Shown in pieces: positions 1-8,402 of a DNA stretch of 11,945 bases; position 1 is the stretch's first letter, and every line of letters starts with the position of its first letter. The translations under genes and the position numbers were made by a program. Below the pieces are notes generated by a model. That model saw nothing but the letters and a program-made list of their open reading frames with translations, was not told the origin of the DNA and made no database searches. The DNA comes from Bacillota bacterium (GTDB lineage: Bacteria; Bacillota; Clostridia; Acetivibrionales; DSM-2933). Location: the NCBI GenBank assembly GCA_030705945.1, contig JAUZPS010000090.1, forward strand, positions 1-11,945, read 5' to 3'.

Positions 1-17
1 ATAAGGTAGTATCAAAA
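1..17. repeat. remnant of E2 tail plus flank
   Basis: These 17 bases are the exact reverse complement of 6892-6908, which is the last part of the E2 tail (copy 2) and the bases just after it. They look like the truncated end of another E2 element in reverse orientation; the rest would lie left of the window or has decayed. The match is short and AT-rich, so chance or microhomology is possible. Confidence 0.35.
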
Positions 18-36
18 CTAAATTAACATAAATAAT

Positions 37-183
37 TATATATTTTGCAATAAACATTTTACATCCATTTTTTATATTGCAAAATATATACCTTGATTCA
101 TAAGTTGCGAAAAGTTCAGCTTTGATAGTAAAATGCAGACGTATTAACTGCATTTTTAATGTAAAATATTTTTCGTAACTTAT
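37..183 (+). repeat. E1 two-hairpin element, left copy
   Basis: Two inverted repeats lie side by side. The first has perfect 16-bp arms (37-52 and 75-90) around a 22-bp loop. After a 9-bp spacer, the second has 14-bp arms (100-113 and 170-183, one mismatch) and contains an inner hairpin with perfect 9-bp arms (130-138 and 148-156). The whole block recurs in inverted orientation at 8548-8692, with only scattered substitutions and small indels. No coding potential is visible. The form fits a non-autonomous MITE or REP-type element; this is inferred from structure and copy number only. Confidence 0.8.
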
Positions 184-222
184 ATAATTAATAATATTAT
201 GTTATAAAGCGTAAAGTTTTTA

Positions 223-251
223 TGGATTTTTTTATTTGGAAATGATATAAT
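223..251 (+). promoter_or_regulatory. promoter of the xyl genes (extended -10)
   Basis: A perfect extended -10 (TGA followed by TATAAT, 243-251) lies 60 bp before xylB. The -35 region at the usual 17-bp distance (TGGATT, 223-228) is weak, as is common for extended -10 promoters. Transcription would begin near 258, inside the operator palindrome, so a bound repressor would block initiation directly. Confidence 0.6.
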
Positions 252-253
252 TA

Positions 254-288
254 ATCACACTTAATAATACGGTATTATTAAGTGCGAT
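254..288. promoter_or_regulatory. palindromic operator, probable XylR site
   Basis: The arms CACTTAATAATAC (258-270) and GTATTATTAAGTG (272-284) are perfect inverted 13-mers around one central G. Three further complementary pairs (ATC/GAT) extend the palindrome to 35 bp with a single mismatch. There is no following T-run, so it is not a terminator. It overlaps the predicted transcription start and precedes xylB and a ROK-type regulator, which is the classic position of a XylR operator. The identity of the binding protein is inferred. Confidence 0.75.
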
Positions 289-310
289 AATCATATGGGA
301 GGGATTCTGA

Positions 311-1843
311 TTGTCATTTCTATTAGGAATCGATATTGGTACATCTGGGACAAAGACAGTTTTATTTGATGAATATGGAAATACAATAGCGAGCAGTGTA
401 GCTGAGTATCCATTGTACCAGCCATATATAGGGTGGGCGGAGCAGGACCCTGAAGATTGGTGGATGGCAACGTGTTCAACAATTAAACAAGTTCTATCAA
501 AAAGTGGCATTGATGCGGCTGAGATTAAGGGAATAGGCCTTTCTGGCCAAATGCATGGCGCGGTTCTTCTCGATAAAGAATATAAAGTATTAAGAAAGTC
601 TATTATTTGGTGCGATCAGAGAAGTTTTGATGAATGCCGGCAGATCACTTCTTTAGTTGGAAGCGGAAAGCTTATTGAAATAACTGCAAATCCTGCTCTG
701 ACCGGATTTACTGCATCAAAAATACTTTGGGTAAGGAATAATGAACCTGATATTTATGAAAAAGTAAATAAAATCCTTCTTCCAAAAGACTATATAAGAT
801 ATAAATTAACTGGAGAATTTGCGACAGAGGTTTCGGATGCAAGTGGAATGCAGTTGATGGATATTCCAGGAAGAAAATGGAGCGATACAGTACTAGAAAA
901 GCTTCAGATAGATAAAAGTATGTTGGGTAAACTTTATGAGTCTCAGGAGGTTAGCGGCAAGGTAAATAAGAAGGCTTCCGAGTTGACTGGGCTCAAAGAA
1001 GGGACTCTGGTTGTAGGAGGGGCAGGAGATCAAGCTGCAGGAGCTATTGGAAATGGAATAGTAAAACCTGGGGTAGTATCTTCCACCATAGGTACCTCAG
1101 GCGTTGTGTTTGCCTTCTCTGAAAATGTCAGCATAGATCCTCTAGGCAGGGTGCATACCTTCTGCCATGCGGCTCCAAATACATGGCACATTATGGGAGT
1201 AACGCAAGGCGCAGGACTTTCACTAAAATGGTTTAGAGATAATTTTTGCATAGAAGAAAAAAGAACAGCGGAGCTAATGAAAATTGATCCGTATATACTA
1301 ATGGACAAGGAAGCGGAAAAATCAGAGCCGGGATGTAATGGCCTCATTTATCTGCCTTATTTAATGGGAGAAAGAACGCCTCATCTTGATCCAAACGCAA
1401 AAGGAGTATTCTTCGGGCTTTCTGCGAAACATGAAAAACAAGATATGATAAGGGCTGTGATGGAAGGTGTTGTCTATAGCTTAAAAGACTGTCTTGAAAT
1501 CATTAAGGAAATGGGAGTAAATGTTTCGGAAGTAAGAGCATCCGGTGGCGGCGGAAAGAGTCCGCTGTGGAGACAAATGCAGGCGGATATCCTTGACGCT
1601 GAAATTACAACTATAAATTCAAGCGAAGGACCGGCTCTGGGGGTAGCCTTGCTAGCAGGTGTTGGAGCTGGTGTTTACAGCAATCTCAATGAAGCGTGTG
1701 ACGCAGCCATAAAGGTTAATGGAAGGCAGCCATCAGATATTGAACTGACTAAGAAATATAATAAATTTTATAATATCTATAAAAGCCTCTATGGCTCATT
1801 GAAAAAGGATTTTATAGAGCTTTCGGCTGCGCTTTCAAATTAA
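311..1843 (+). CDS. xylB: xylulokinase
   Basis: This is a FGGY-family sugar kinase that phosphorylates D-xylulose with ATP to xylulose 5-phosphate, the entry to the pentose phosphate pathway, in the cytoplasm. The N-terminal phosphate-binding motif GIDIGTSGTKT is at residues 6-16. The xylulokinase signature MHG is at 81-83, the catalytic Asp at about 240 (GAGDQAAGAIGNG), and the second ATP-binding segment (ASGGGGKSPLWRQM) near residue 413. The length of 510 aa is normal for XylB. The start is TTG at 311, preceded by GGGAGG (297-302); the next in-frame Met is residue 81, within a conserved motif, so the TTG must be used. It is the first gene after the operator and ends 11 bp before the ROK regulator. 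A different FGGY substrate is possible but unlikely beside xylA. Confidence 0.95.
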   Translation: MSFLLGIDIGTSGTKTVLFDEYGNTIASSVAEYPLYQPYIGWAEQDPEDWWMATCSTIKQVLSKSGIDAAEIKGIGLSGQMHGAVLLDKEYKVLRKSIIWCDQRSFDECRQITSLVGSGKLIEITANPALTGFTASKILWVRNNEPDIYEKVNKILLPKDYIRYKLTGEFATEVSDASGMQLMDIPGRKWSDTVLEKLQIDKSMLGKLYESQEVSGKVNKKASELTGLKEGTLVVGGAGDQAAGAIGNGIVKPGVVSSTIGTSGVVFAFSENVSIDPLGRVHTFCHAAPNTWHIMGVTQGAGLSLKWFRDNFCIEEKRTAELMKIDPYILMDKEAEKSEPGCNGLIYLPYLMGERTPHLDPNAKGVFFGLSAKHEKQDMIRAVMEGVVYSLKDCLEIIKEMGVNVSEVRASGGGGKSPLWRQMQADILDAEITTINSSEGPALGVALLAGVGAGVYSNLNEACDAAIKVNGRQPSDIELTKKYNKFYNIYKSLYGSLKKDFIELSAALSN

Positions 1844-1854
1844 GGAAGTGTTTT

Positions 1855-3057
1855 ATGACTAAAAGGATGGCGGGCAATAACAGATTTCTCAAAGAATTTA
1901 ATCAAACAGTGATTTTGGATATGATCAGGGTTCATAAAGCGATTTCAAGGGCTGAGCTTTCTAAACTTACAGGATTGTCGCCTACTGCGGCGGGGGTAAT
2001 TGTGAATGAACTCTTAGAAATGGGATATATTACTGAAAGCGGCATTGGGGAATCAAAGGGTGGCAGAAGGCCTGTACTGATTGAACTTAGACCGGGATCT
2101 TTATACTCCATAGGAATTGATATGGATGTAAATTATATAAGCTTAGTTTTAATGGACAGCACCAGCAGGATTATAGAAGAAAAAATGTTAGCTATGCCAA
2201 GAACGCTGATTTTTGAAAAAGTCATGAAAGTTATACAGCATGAGGTAAAAAATACCATTAATAAATATTACTTAGATACCGATAGATTATTAGGTATTGG
2301 ATTTTCAGTGCCTGGAATGGTAGATAGCAGGGAATGCAAAGTGATATTTGCTCCTAACATGGGTTGGGAAAATGTAGACATTAAACAGCATTTTACAGAA
2401 CTTCCAGATATAAAGGTTTATGTTGAGAATGAAGCAATGGCTTCAGCCATTGGGGAAAATTGGATAGGCTGCTGTCAGGAAATAAGTAATTTTGTTTGTG
2501 TTAATATAAAATCAGGGGTTGGATCAGGTATATTTATTAACGGTAAGCCATACCGCGGCGCTAATGGCATTACGGGCGAGATAGGCCATATGGTTGTTGA
2601 TCCTAACGGGTTAAAATGCAGATGTGGAAATTATGGGTGTCTTGAAACAAAAACGTCATCTTCATACATGGTTGAACAAGCAAAGAAATTAGTAAAAGAA
2701 GGTATTGCGTCAAAGCTAAATGATATAGAAGATATTGAAGAAATAACCGCAAAATCTATTATTGATTCCGCAAAAGCGGGAGATGAAGCTGCTAGAAATA
2801 TACTGCTCGACGCGGCAAGATTTCTAGGATTGGCGATATCAAATATTGTAAACATTCTGAACCCTCAAAAAATTGTTTTGGGTAAAGAGTTTATAAACTA
2901 TTCCGATATTGTCCTTGACCATCTGAAAGAGATTGTTATGCTCAAGGCTTTAAGACAATCTTCAAAAGATATTGAGATTACTGAGTCGATGCTTGGAGAA
3001 AGAGCGTCTGCGCTGGGGTCGGCCATTATACCGCTAAAAGTATTTTTTGGAAAATAA
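1855..3057 (+). CDS. xylR: ROK-family transcriptional repressor, probable xylose regulator
   Basis: This is a probable xylose-responsive repressor of the surrounding genes. Residues 14-60 form a winged helix-turn-helix (ISRAELSKLTGLSPTAAG, then a GYI wing). Residues 83-400 form a sugar-kinase-like ROK domain. The ROK zinc site is intact: H245 plus C255, C257 and C262 in the CRCGNYGCLE motif. The segment VENEAMAS (190-197) carries Glu at the position where ROK kinases usually have the catalytic Asp (NDAN type), which fits a sensor rather than a kinase. At 400 aa the length matches XylR/NagC-type regulators. It lies 11 bp behind xylB, and its ribosome binding site AAGGAAG overlaps the xylB stop, so translation is probably coupled. 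The inducer (xylose or a xylose derivative) is inferred from context. Confidence 0.88.
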   Translation: MTKRMAGNNRFLKEFNQTVILDMIRVHKAISRAELSKLTGLSPTAAGVIVNELLEMGYITESGIGESKGGRRPVLIELRPGSLYSIGIDMDVNYISLVLMDSTSRIIEEKMLAMPRTLIFEKVMKVIQHEVKNTINKYYLDTDRLLGIGFSVPGMVDSRECKVIFAPNMGWENVDIKQHFTELPDIKVYVENEAMASAIGENWIGCCQEISNFVCVNIKSGVGSGIFINGKPYRGANGITGEIGHMVVDPNGLKCRCGNYGCLETKTSSSYMVEQAKKLVKEGIASKLNDIEDIEEITAKSIIDSAKAGDEAARNILLDAARFLGLAISNIVNILNPQKIVLGKEFINYSDIVLDHLKEIVMLKALRQSSKDIEITESMLGERASALGSAIIPLKVFFGK

Positions 3058-3073
3058 TTATTCGTATATATAA

Positions 3074-3170
3074 GGGCGTTTCAAAAAAATCCATTGTTCA
3101 AGTTTTGTATGACGAAAACCCATTATATCAAGTTTTTGAAACGACCAGTTGCTAAGTTTTTTTAATACTA
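3074..3170 (+). repeat. E2 hairpin element, copy 1
   Basis: The core (3074-3146, 73 bp) starts with GGGCGTTTCAAAAA and ends with TTTTTGAAACGACC, imperfect terminal inverted repeats around an interior conserved in all copies (GACGAAAACCCATTATATCA). A 24-bp tail follows (AGTTGCTAAG, a T-run, then ATACTA). It begins 17 bp after the ROK stop codon and fills the gap before xylA. Both ends abut a TA dinucleotide. The family has four copies in this window. Confidence 0.85.
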
Positions 3171-3176
3171 CATAAT
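3149..3176 (+). promoter_or_regulatory. possible internal promoter before xylA
   Basis: TTGCTA (3149-3154) and CATAAT (3171-3176) are separated by 16 bp and lie 22 bp before the xylA start. The -35-like box belongs to the E2 tail, so the repeat may have supplied part of a promoter. The match is modest and AT-rich sequence gives such matches by chance. Confidence 0.25.
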
Positions 3177-3197
3177 ACAAATAAAGGAGGAAATGCA

Positions 3198-4517
3198 ATG
3201 TCAGAATTTTTTAAAAACGTAGACAAAATTAAATATGAAGGTAAGGGGTCCGATAACCCTTTAGCATTCAAATACTATAACCCAGACGAAGTTATTGGCG
3301 GTAAAACAATGAAAGAACATTTAAGATTTGCCGTTGCATATTGGCATACATTTCAAGGTACAGGCAAAGATCCATTTGGAGATGGCACTGCCCTAAGACC
3401 ATGGGATAATATTACAGATCCGATGGACCTTGCTAAGGCTAAAGTTGAAGCAAATTTTGAGCTGTGTGAAAAATTAGGAGTTCCTTTCTTCTGTTTTCAT
3501 GACAGGGACATTGCGCCTGAAGCGTCAACTCTCAGAGAAACAAATAAGAGGCTTGATGAGATAGTGGCGCTTATTAAGGAATACATGAAAACAAGTAGTG
3601 TGAAACTACTCTGGGGCACAACAAACGCCTTTGGTAATCCAAGGTTTGTACACGGCGCATCAACTTCTCCAAACGCGGATGTATTCGCTTTTGCGGCATC
3701 TCAGGTCAAAAAAGCGATGGAAATAACCCTTGAACTCGGCGGACAGAATTATGTATTTTGGGGCGGTAGAGAAGGTTATGAAACATTATTGAATACTGAT
3801 ATGAAACTTGAACTTGACAATATGGGAAGATTTTTGGGAATGGCTGTTGATTATGCGAAAGAGATTGGTTTTAAAGGACAATTTTTGATTGAACCAAAGC
3901 CAAAAGAGCCTACAAAGCATCAATATGACTTTGATACAGCTACTGTGGTTGGCTTCTTAAAGACATATGGTCTGGAAAAGAGCTTTAAAATGAATATTGA
4001 AGCGAATCACGCCACCCTGGCTGCTCATACCTTCCAGCATGAACTTATGACTGCAAGGATAAACGGGTTGTTCGGAAGTATTGACGCAAATCAGGGAGAT
4101 TTACTTTTAGGTTGGGACACAGATCAATTCCCTACAAATATTTATGATACGACCATGGCAATGTATGAAGTTATAAAAGCAGGTGGATTTACTACTGGTG
4201 GATTGAATTTTGATTCCAAAGTCAGAAGGGGATCTTTTGAACCAACTGATCTTTTCTATGCTCATATTGCAGGCATGGATACTTTTGCAAAGGGATTAAA
4301 AGTAGCGTATAAGATGGCTTCTGAAGCAAAGTTTGATAAAATTATTGAAGAAAGATACGCAAGTTATAAAAGTGGTATCGGCAGTGATATAGTAAACAGA
4401 AAAGTTGGTTTTAAAGAATTGGAAAAATACGCGTTAGAAAATGATCAGATCAAGAATGTATCGGGAAGACAGGAAGTTCTTGAAGGCATGCTCAACAATT
4501 ATATTCTTAATGATTGA
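3198..4517 (+). CDS. xylA: xylose isomerase (class II)
   Basis: It interconverts D-xylose and D-xylulose in the cytoplasm, using two divalent metal ions. The catalytic pair H101 and D104 is in FCFHDRD. The metal ligands are all present: E232 in IEPKPKEPTKHQYDFD (with K234), E268 and H271 in NIEANHAT, D296 in SIDANQGD, D307 and D309 in GWDTD, and D339 in LNFDSKVRR. The length of 439 aa and the extra N-terminal segment identify the class II type common in Firmicutes. The start is supported by AAAGGAGG (3183-3190), 7 bp before ATG. It lies downstream of xylB-xylR, separated by a repeat element, so it could be read from the first promoter or from a local one. Confidence 0.97.
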   Translation: MSEFFKNVDKIKYEGKGSDNPLAFKYYNPDEVIGGKTMKEHLRFAVAYWHTFQGTGKDPFGDGTALRPWDNITDPMDLAKAKVEANFELCEKLGVPFFCFHDRDIAPEASTLRETNKRLDEIVALIKEYMKTSSVKLLWGTTNAFGNPRFVHGASTSPNADVFAFAASQVKKAMEITLELGGQNYVFWGGREGYETLLNTDMKLELDNMGRFLGMAVDYAKEIGFKGQFLIEPKPKEPTKHQYDFDTATVVGFLKTYGLEKSFKMNIEANHATLAAHTFQHELMTARINGLFGSIDANQGDLLLGWDTDQFPTNIYDTTMAMYEVIKAGGFTTGGLNFDSKVRRGSFEPTDLFYAHIAGMDTFAKGLKVAYKMASEAKFDKIIEERYASYKSGIGSDIVNRKVGFKELEKYALENDQIKNVSGRQEVLEGMLNNYILND

Positions 4518-4524
4518 TATTATT

Positions 4525-4553
4525 TTGACTTTAATATATTAAATCATTATTAA
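4525..4553 (+). promoter_or_regulatory. possible promoter in the xylA-GH3 gap
   Basis: TTGACT (4525-4530) and TATTAA (4548-4553) are 17 bp apart in the 121-bp gap before the GH3 gene. The rest of the gap holds two imperfect direct copies (13 of 16 matching) at 4542-4557 and 4567-4582. No terminator follows xylA, so read-through from upstream is also likely. Confidence 0.3.
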
Positions 4554-4638
4554 CAGCATATATTAAAATGATTGTTAATAGCAACTCTAGAGTAAGGTTT
4601 GATTTGAAAAAGAAATATAAAATTTATGGAGCGATATT

Positions 4639-6807
4639 ATGCAGGAATTGCCAGCTTACAAAAATACACAACTTAGTTTTGAGGAAAGAGCGAAAGATTT
4701 AGTATCAAGAATGACATTGGAAGAAAAAGTTACTCAGATGCTGCACCGCGCTCCGGCTATTCCCCGGCTCGGTATTCCCTCCTACAATTGGTGGAACGAG
4801 GCTCTTCATGGAGTTGCAAGAGCGGGAACAGCTACAGTATTCCCACAGGCTATCGGTATGGCCGCAACTTTTGATGAAGAACTTATATATAAAATAGCCG
4901 ATGTGATTTCAACTGAAGGCAGAGCTAAATTTCATGAATTTCAAAGGAAAGATGACCACGATATTTATAAAGGTTTAACCTTTTGGTCGCCAAATGTAAA
5001 TATTTTCAGGGACCCTAGATGGGGAAGAGGACATGAAACCTATGGTGAGGATCCATACCTGACTGGAAGACTAGGAGTTGCATTTATAAAAGGTATTCAG
5101 GGCAATGATAAGAAATATCTTAAGGCTGCTGCCTGCGCAAAACACTTTGCAGTACACAGCGGACCTGAGAGCGAAAGACATGAGTTTAATTCGGTAGTCT
5201 CAAAAAAGGACCTCAGAGAGACATATCTTCCTGCTTTTAAAGAATGTGTAAAAGAAGCAAATGTTGAAGCTGTCATGGGCGCCTACAACAGAACAAATGG
5301 CGAGCCATGCTGCGGTAGTCCGACGTTGCTTAAAGAAATATTAAGGGAAGAATGGGGCTTTAAAGGTCATGTAACATCTGACTGCTGGGCTATTAAAGAT
5401 TTTCATGAGAGTCATATGGTGACAAAGACCGCTCCTGAGTCTGTGGCTCTAGCTGTAAAAAGTGGCTGTGACTTAAATTGCGGCAATATGTTTGGAAATT
5501 TGTTAATTGCCCATAAGGAAGGTCTTATAACCGAGGAAGTAATTGACCAATCAGTAACAAGATTGATGATGACAAGAATGAAGCTGGGAATGTTTGATAA
5601 CCCTGAAGATGTGCCTTTCACAAGCATTCCTTATGAAATGAATGACTGCGAAGAGAATAGGGAGTTTGCGCTGGAAGTGTCAAAAAAGACACTGGCGCTA
5701 TTAAAAAATGAGAACAACATTCTCCCTCTTGATAAGAATAAAATCAAGTCAATAGCAGTTATTGGGCCTAACGCAGACAGCAGGGACGCATTGATAGGCA
5801 ATTATTATGGTACTGCATCCAAGTACGTAACAGTTCTTGACGGGATTCGCGAAGCAATGCCAAGCGATGCAAGGATATACTATTCTTCAGGCTGTCATCT
5901 ATATAAGGAGAAAACAGGCCTTTCTGAGCCGAGGGATAGATTTGCGGAGGCGGTAGCAGCTGCTCAAAGGTCAGATATTGTTGTAATGTGTATGGGTCTT
6001 GACTCCAACATAGAAGGCGAAGAGGGAGATGTGTCCAATGAATATGCAAGCGGAGATAAACTTCATTTAAATCTTCCGGGACTACAGCAAGAACTCCTAG
6101 AGACTGTTCATAAGGTTGGAAAACCTATGATTTTAGTACTTCTTTCAGGTAGTGCTCTTGCAGTGACCTGGGCTGATGAAAATGCTGCTGCAATTATCCA
6201 AGCATGGTACCCCGGAGCTGAAGGCGGAAAGGCAATCGCTTCTTTGATTTTTGGAGATTACAGCCCTTCAGGAAGGCTACCAGTAACGTTTTATAGAACA
6301 ACAGAAGAATTGCCGGACTTTAAGGATTATTCTATGAAGAACCGTACATACAGGTATATGCAAAATGAAGCGTTATATCCTTTTGGCTTTGGCTTGAGTT
6401 ATACGAAATTCCAGTATTCAGAATTTAAAATATCAAATGATAGGATTAATTCAGGTGATATTATTAAATGCAGCGTAGAGGTTAAGAATATTGGAGGGTA
6501 CGATTCTGATGAAGTCGTACAGCTATATCTAAAGGATATTGAAGCAAGCGTTGAAGTTCCGAAATGGCAGCTTGCAGGTATAAGAAAAGTATTTTTGAAG
6601 CAAGGCGAAACGCTGAAAATTGATTTTGAAGTTTCTCCACGACAGATGGGTTTAATAGATAATGATGGAAAATGTCTTCTAGAACCAGGCTTTTTTGAAA
6701 TATACGTTTCTGGAAGTCAGCCTGATGAAAGAAGTCAAAAGCTAACAGGCGTAAACGCTCAAAGAGAGACATTTGAGGTTGTAGGTAAGATTTTAGAGCT
6801 TGATTAG
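4639..6807 (+). CDS. GH3 family beta-xylosidase, cytoplasmic
   Basis: It probably removes xylose from the non-reducing end of imported xylo-oligosaccharides by a retaining mechanism. Residues about 20-300 are the GH3 N-terminal barrel: the WWNEALHGVAR motif (51-61) is typical of GH3 beta-xylosidases, followed by the substrate-binding KHF (168-170) and the nucleophile D248 in VTSDCWAI. Residues about 350-590 are the alpha/beta sandwich; an acidic stretch at 459-464 (EGEEGD) is the likely acid/base loop. A fibronectin III-like domain (about 590-710) closes the protein. There is no signal peptide, so it acts inside the cell. The start has a modest TGGAG site. The TAG stop shares its final G with repeat E2 copy 2. 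Beta-glucosidase or arabinosidase side activity is common in this family; the xylose context favours xylosidase. Confidence 0.9.
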   Translation: MQELPAYKNTQLSFEERAKDLVSRMTLEEKVTQMLHRAPAIPRLGIPSYNWWNEALHGVARAGTATVFPQAIGMAATFDEELIYKIADVISTEGRAKFHEFQRKDDHDIYKGLTFWSPNVNIFRDPRWGRGHETYGEDPYLTGRLGVAFIKGIQGNDKKYLKAAACAKHFAVHSGPESERHEFNSVVSKKDLRETYLPAFKECVKEANVEAVMGAYNRTNGEPCCGSPTLLKEILREEWGFKGHVTSDCWAIKDFHESHMVTKTAPESVALAVKSGCDLNCGNMFGNLLIAHKEGLITEEVIDQSVTRLMMTRMKLGMFDNPEDVPFTSIPYEMNDCEENREFALEVSKKTLALLKNENNILPLDKNKIKSIAVIGPNADSRDALIGNYYGTASKYVTVLDGIREAMPSDARIYYSSGCHLYKEKTGLSEPRDRFAEAVAAAQRSDIVVMCMGLDSNIEGEEGDVSNEYASGDKLHLNLPGLQQELLETVHKVGKPMILVLLSGSALAVTWADENAAAIIQAWYPGAEGGKAIASLIFGDYSPSGRLPVTFYRTTEELPDFKDYSMKNRTYRYMQNEALYPFGFGLSYTKFQYSEFKISNDRINSGDIIKCSVEVKNIGGYDSDEVVQLYLKDIEASVEVPKWQLAGIRKVFLKQGETLKIDFEVSPRQMGLIDNDGKCLLEPGFFEIYVSGSQPDERSQKLTGVNAQRETFEVVGKILELD

Positions 6808-6902
6808 GGCGTTTCAAAAAATTCCTTGTTCAAGTTTATATGACGAAAACCCATCATATCAGGTTTTTGAAACGACTAGTTGCTAAGTTTTTTTTGATAC
6901 TA
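6807..6902 (+). repeat. E2 hairpin element, copy 2
   Basis: The 71-bp core (6807-6877) has ends GGGCGTTTCAAAAA and TTTTTGAAACGACT, with the conserved interior. The 25-bp tail (AGTTGCTAAG, T-run, GATACTA) runs to 6902. The first G is the last base of the GH3 stop codon TAG, so the element starts exactly at the gene end. The bases 6892-6908 reappear inverted at the left edge of the window. Confidence 0.88.
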
Positions 6903-6923
6903 CCTTATTGAAGGTAAGTCTTA

Positions 6924-6968
6924 TTAACTGAGGAAATACAAATTAATATAATAACAAAATTAAGGGGG
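6924..6968 (+). promoter_or_regulatory. possible promoter and strong RBS of the sugar-binding protein gene
   Basis: TTAACT (6924-6929) and a perfect TATAAT (6947-6952) are spaced by 17 bp. Transcription would start near 6959, leaving a very short leader with AAGGGGG (6962-6968) placed 8 bp before ATG. A separate promoter would allow higher expression of the binding protein than of the enzymes. Confidence 0.45.
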
Positions 6969-6976
6969 ATTTAAAA

Positions 6977-8365
6977 ATGAAAAGATTTAAAAAGCTTTTA
7001 GCAGTTATCGCATGTATTTCAATGATGTCAACTTTGTTTGCTGCATGTGGAGGCGACACAAAAACTGAAGAAACATCAGCTCCTTCAACCGCTCCTTCAG
7101 CGGAAAATTCGGCTGCGCCGTCTCAAGAAGCAAGTCCGGCTGCGTCAGCTGCTCCTGCTGAGAATAAAGCTGACGTAAAAGGCGAATTTAAATTCTTGTA
7201 TTTCAACAAGGATGAAGCTCCAAACATTGTTAAAGCCTATAACGCTGTATACCCAAATGTTAAGATGAATCTTTCTGTAATTCCTGACAAAGACCAACAA
7301 TTCCAGAACAAACTGACTTCAGCTATCAGATCAGGTTCAGGCGTACCTGACGTATTTGGTCTTGAATCAGCTTTTGTTAAGAGATTTATAGATATGCCAG
7401 GCGCATTGGCTGATTTGTCTGAAAGAGCTAAAGATTATGTTGGCAATATGGTTCCTTACACAATTGATATCGGAACAGACAAAGGCGGCGTCTTAAGAGC
7501 GTTAGCTCATCAGGCTGCAGCAGGAGCTCTGGCTTACAAGAAGCCTTTAGCTAAAAGATTACTCGGTACTGACGATCCTGCTCAAATAGCAGATATGCTT
7601 TCAACACCTGACAAAATACTTGCAACTGCTCAGATAGTCAAAGAAAAGAGTGGTGGAAAAGTTTCATTATTCCCAGGCTTTGAAGAACCACAAAAAATGT
7701 ATATTGGCGGACGTAGTCAAGGTTGGGTGGTTGATGACAAACTCGTTATCGATCAGAAAATGTTGGATTTCGTAGATTTTGCTAAAAAATTAAGAGACAA
7801 CAAATACGAAGCTGCTCTTGACGCATGGTCACCTGGATGGTCTTCTGCAATTGCTGCTGATGATAAAGCATTGGTATGGGTTTGCCCGACATGGGGTATT
7901 CCTTACATAGTAGGCTCTAATGATAAGAAAGCTGCAGACGGCGGAAGATGGGGCTTGGCAAAACCAACGTTTACTTATTCATGGGGTGGAACTTGGTTTG
8001 GTATGTACAGCAAGTCCGATAAACAAGACCTTGCTTGGACATTTATTAAACAATTTACAACTGATAAAGATGCAATGAAGAAATGGGCTATAGATAACCA
8101 GGACTTCCCGAACAACTTAGCTGCAATTGCTGAAGGTTCTCCAGAAGATAGCAAGATAATGGGAACAAACGTATTTAAGTTCTACGAACCTTTCGTTAAA
8201 GACATAAATGGTAAGATTCTTACTAAGTATGATGATACTATTGAACAAGCTTGGATTGATTGTATGAGATCCTACCTTGCAGGCAAGATTAAGTCTAAAG
8301 ATGACTTTATCAAGACATTTAAGAATAAAGTTAAGACTAATTTAAAAGATATCAAAGTTGATTAA
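6977..8365 (+). CDS. ABC transporter sugar-binding lipoprotein (family 1)
   Basis: This is an extracellular solute-binding protein for carbohydrate import, anchored to the outer face of the membrane. The N-terminus is a lipoprotein signal: KRFKK, a hydrophobic core, and a lipobox ending FAAC with C24 as the lipidated residue. Residues about 30-65 are an Ala/Pro/Ser-rich tether. The rest is a family 1 sugar-binding fold: FKFLYFNKDEAPNIVKAYN at the start, an SGVPDVFGLES segment, and Trp-rich parts (SPGWSS, WVCPTWG, SWGGTWFGMYSK) suited to stacking on sugar rings. At 462 aa the length is normal. The ligand is not readable from sequence; xylo-oligosaccharides are inferred from the neighbours. No permease or ATPase gene follows, and a terminator closes the unit, so its membrane partners are encoded elsewhere. 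Confidence 0.9.
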   Translation: MKRFKKLLAVIACISMMSTLFAACGGDTKTEETSAPSTAPSAENSAAPSQEASPAASAAPAENKADVKGEFKFLYFNKDEAPNIVKAYNAVYPNVKMNLSVIPDKDQQFQNKLTSAIRSGSGVPDVFGLESAFVKRFIDMPGALADLSERAKDYVGNMVPYTIDIGTDKGGVLRALAHQAAAGALAYKKPLAKRLLGTDDPAQIADMLSTPDKILATAQIVKEKSGGKVSLFPGFEEPQKMYIGGRSQGWVVDDKLVIDQKMLDFVDFAKKLRDNKYEAALDAWSPGWSSAIAADDKALVWVCPTWGIPYIVGSNDKKAADGGRWGLAKPTFTYSWGGTWFGMYSKSDKQDLAWTFIKQFTTDKDAMKKWAIDNQDFPNNLAAIAEGSPEDSKIMGTNVFKFYEPFVKDINGKILTKYDDTIEQAWIDCMRSYLAGKIKSKDDFIKTFKNKVKTNLKDIKVD

Positions 8366-8402
8366 TTAAGTATAAATCAGAGATACGCTTTAAAGACTCA
8401 AA

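Noticed and set aside
196..216. A CcpA (cre) site around AAAGCG upstream of xylB.
   Set aside because: Only the central AAGCG fits; the outer bases of the consensus do not, and no better cre site was seen by eye.
232..510. A minus-strand frame of 92 codons over the promoter, operator and the start of xylB.
   Set aside because: It covers the regulatory palindrome and the conserved N-terminal kinase motif in antisense, and shows no plausible protein character.
1030..1347. Long antisense reading frames within xylB, the GH3 gene and the GH8 gene (for example 1030-1347, 5768-6049, 6482-6817 and 10310-10594, minus strand).
   Set aside because: They lie opposite well-conserved enzyme domains, lack ribosome binding sites and show no recognisable protein features.
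3074..3170. E2 copies 1 and 2 as Rho-independent terminators.
   Set aside because: The terminal stem encloses about 40 bases, and the T-run is some ten bases after the stem rather than adjacent. A weak attenuating effect remains possible.
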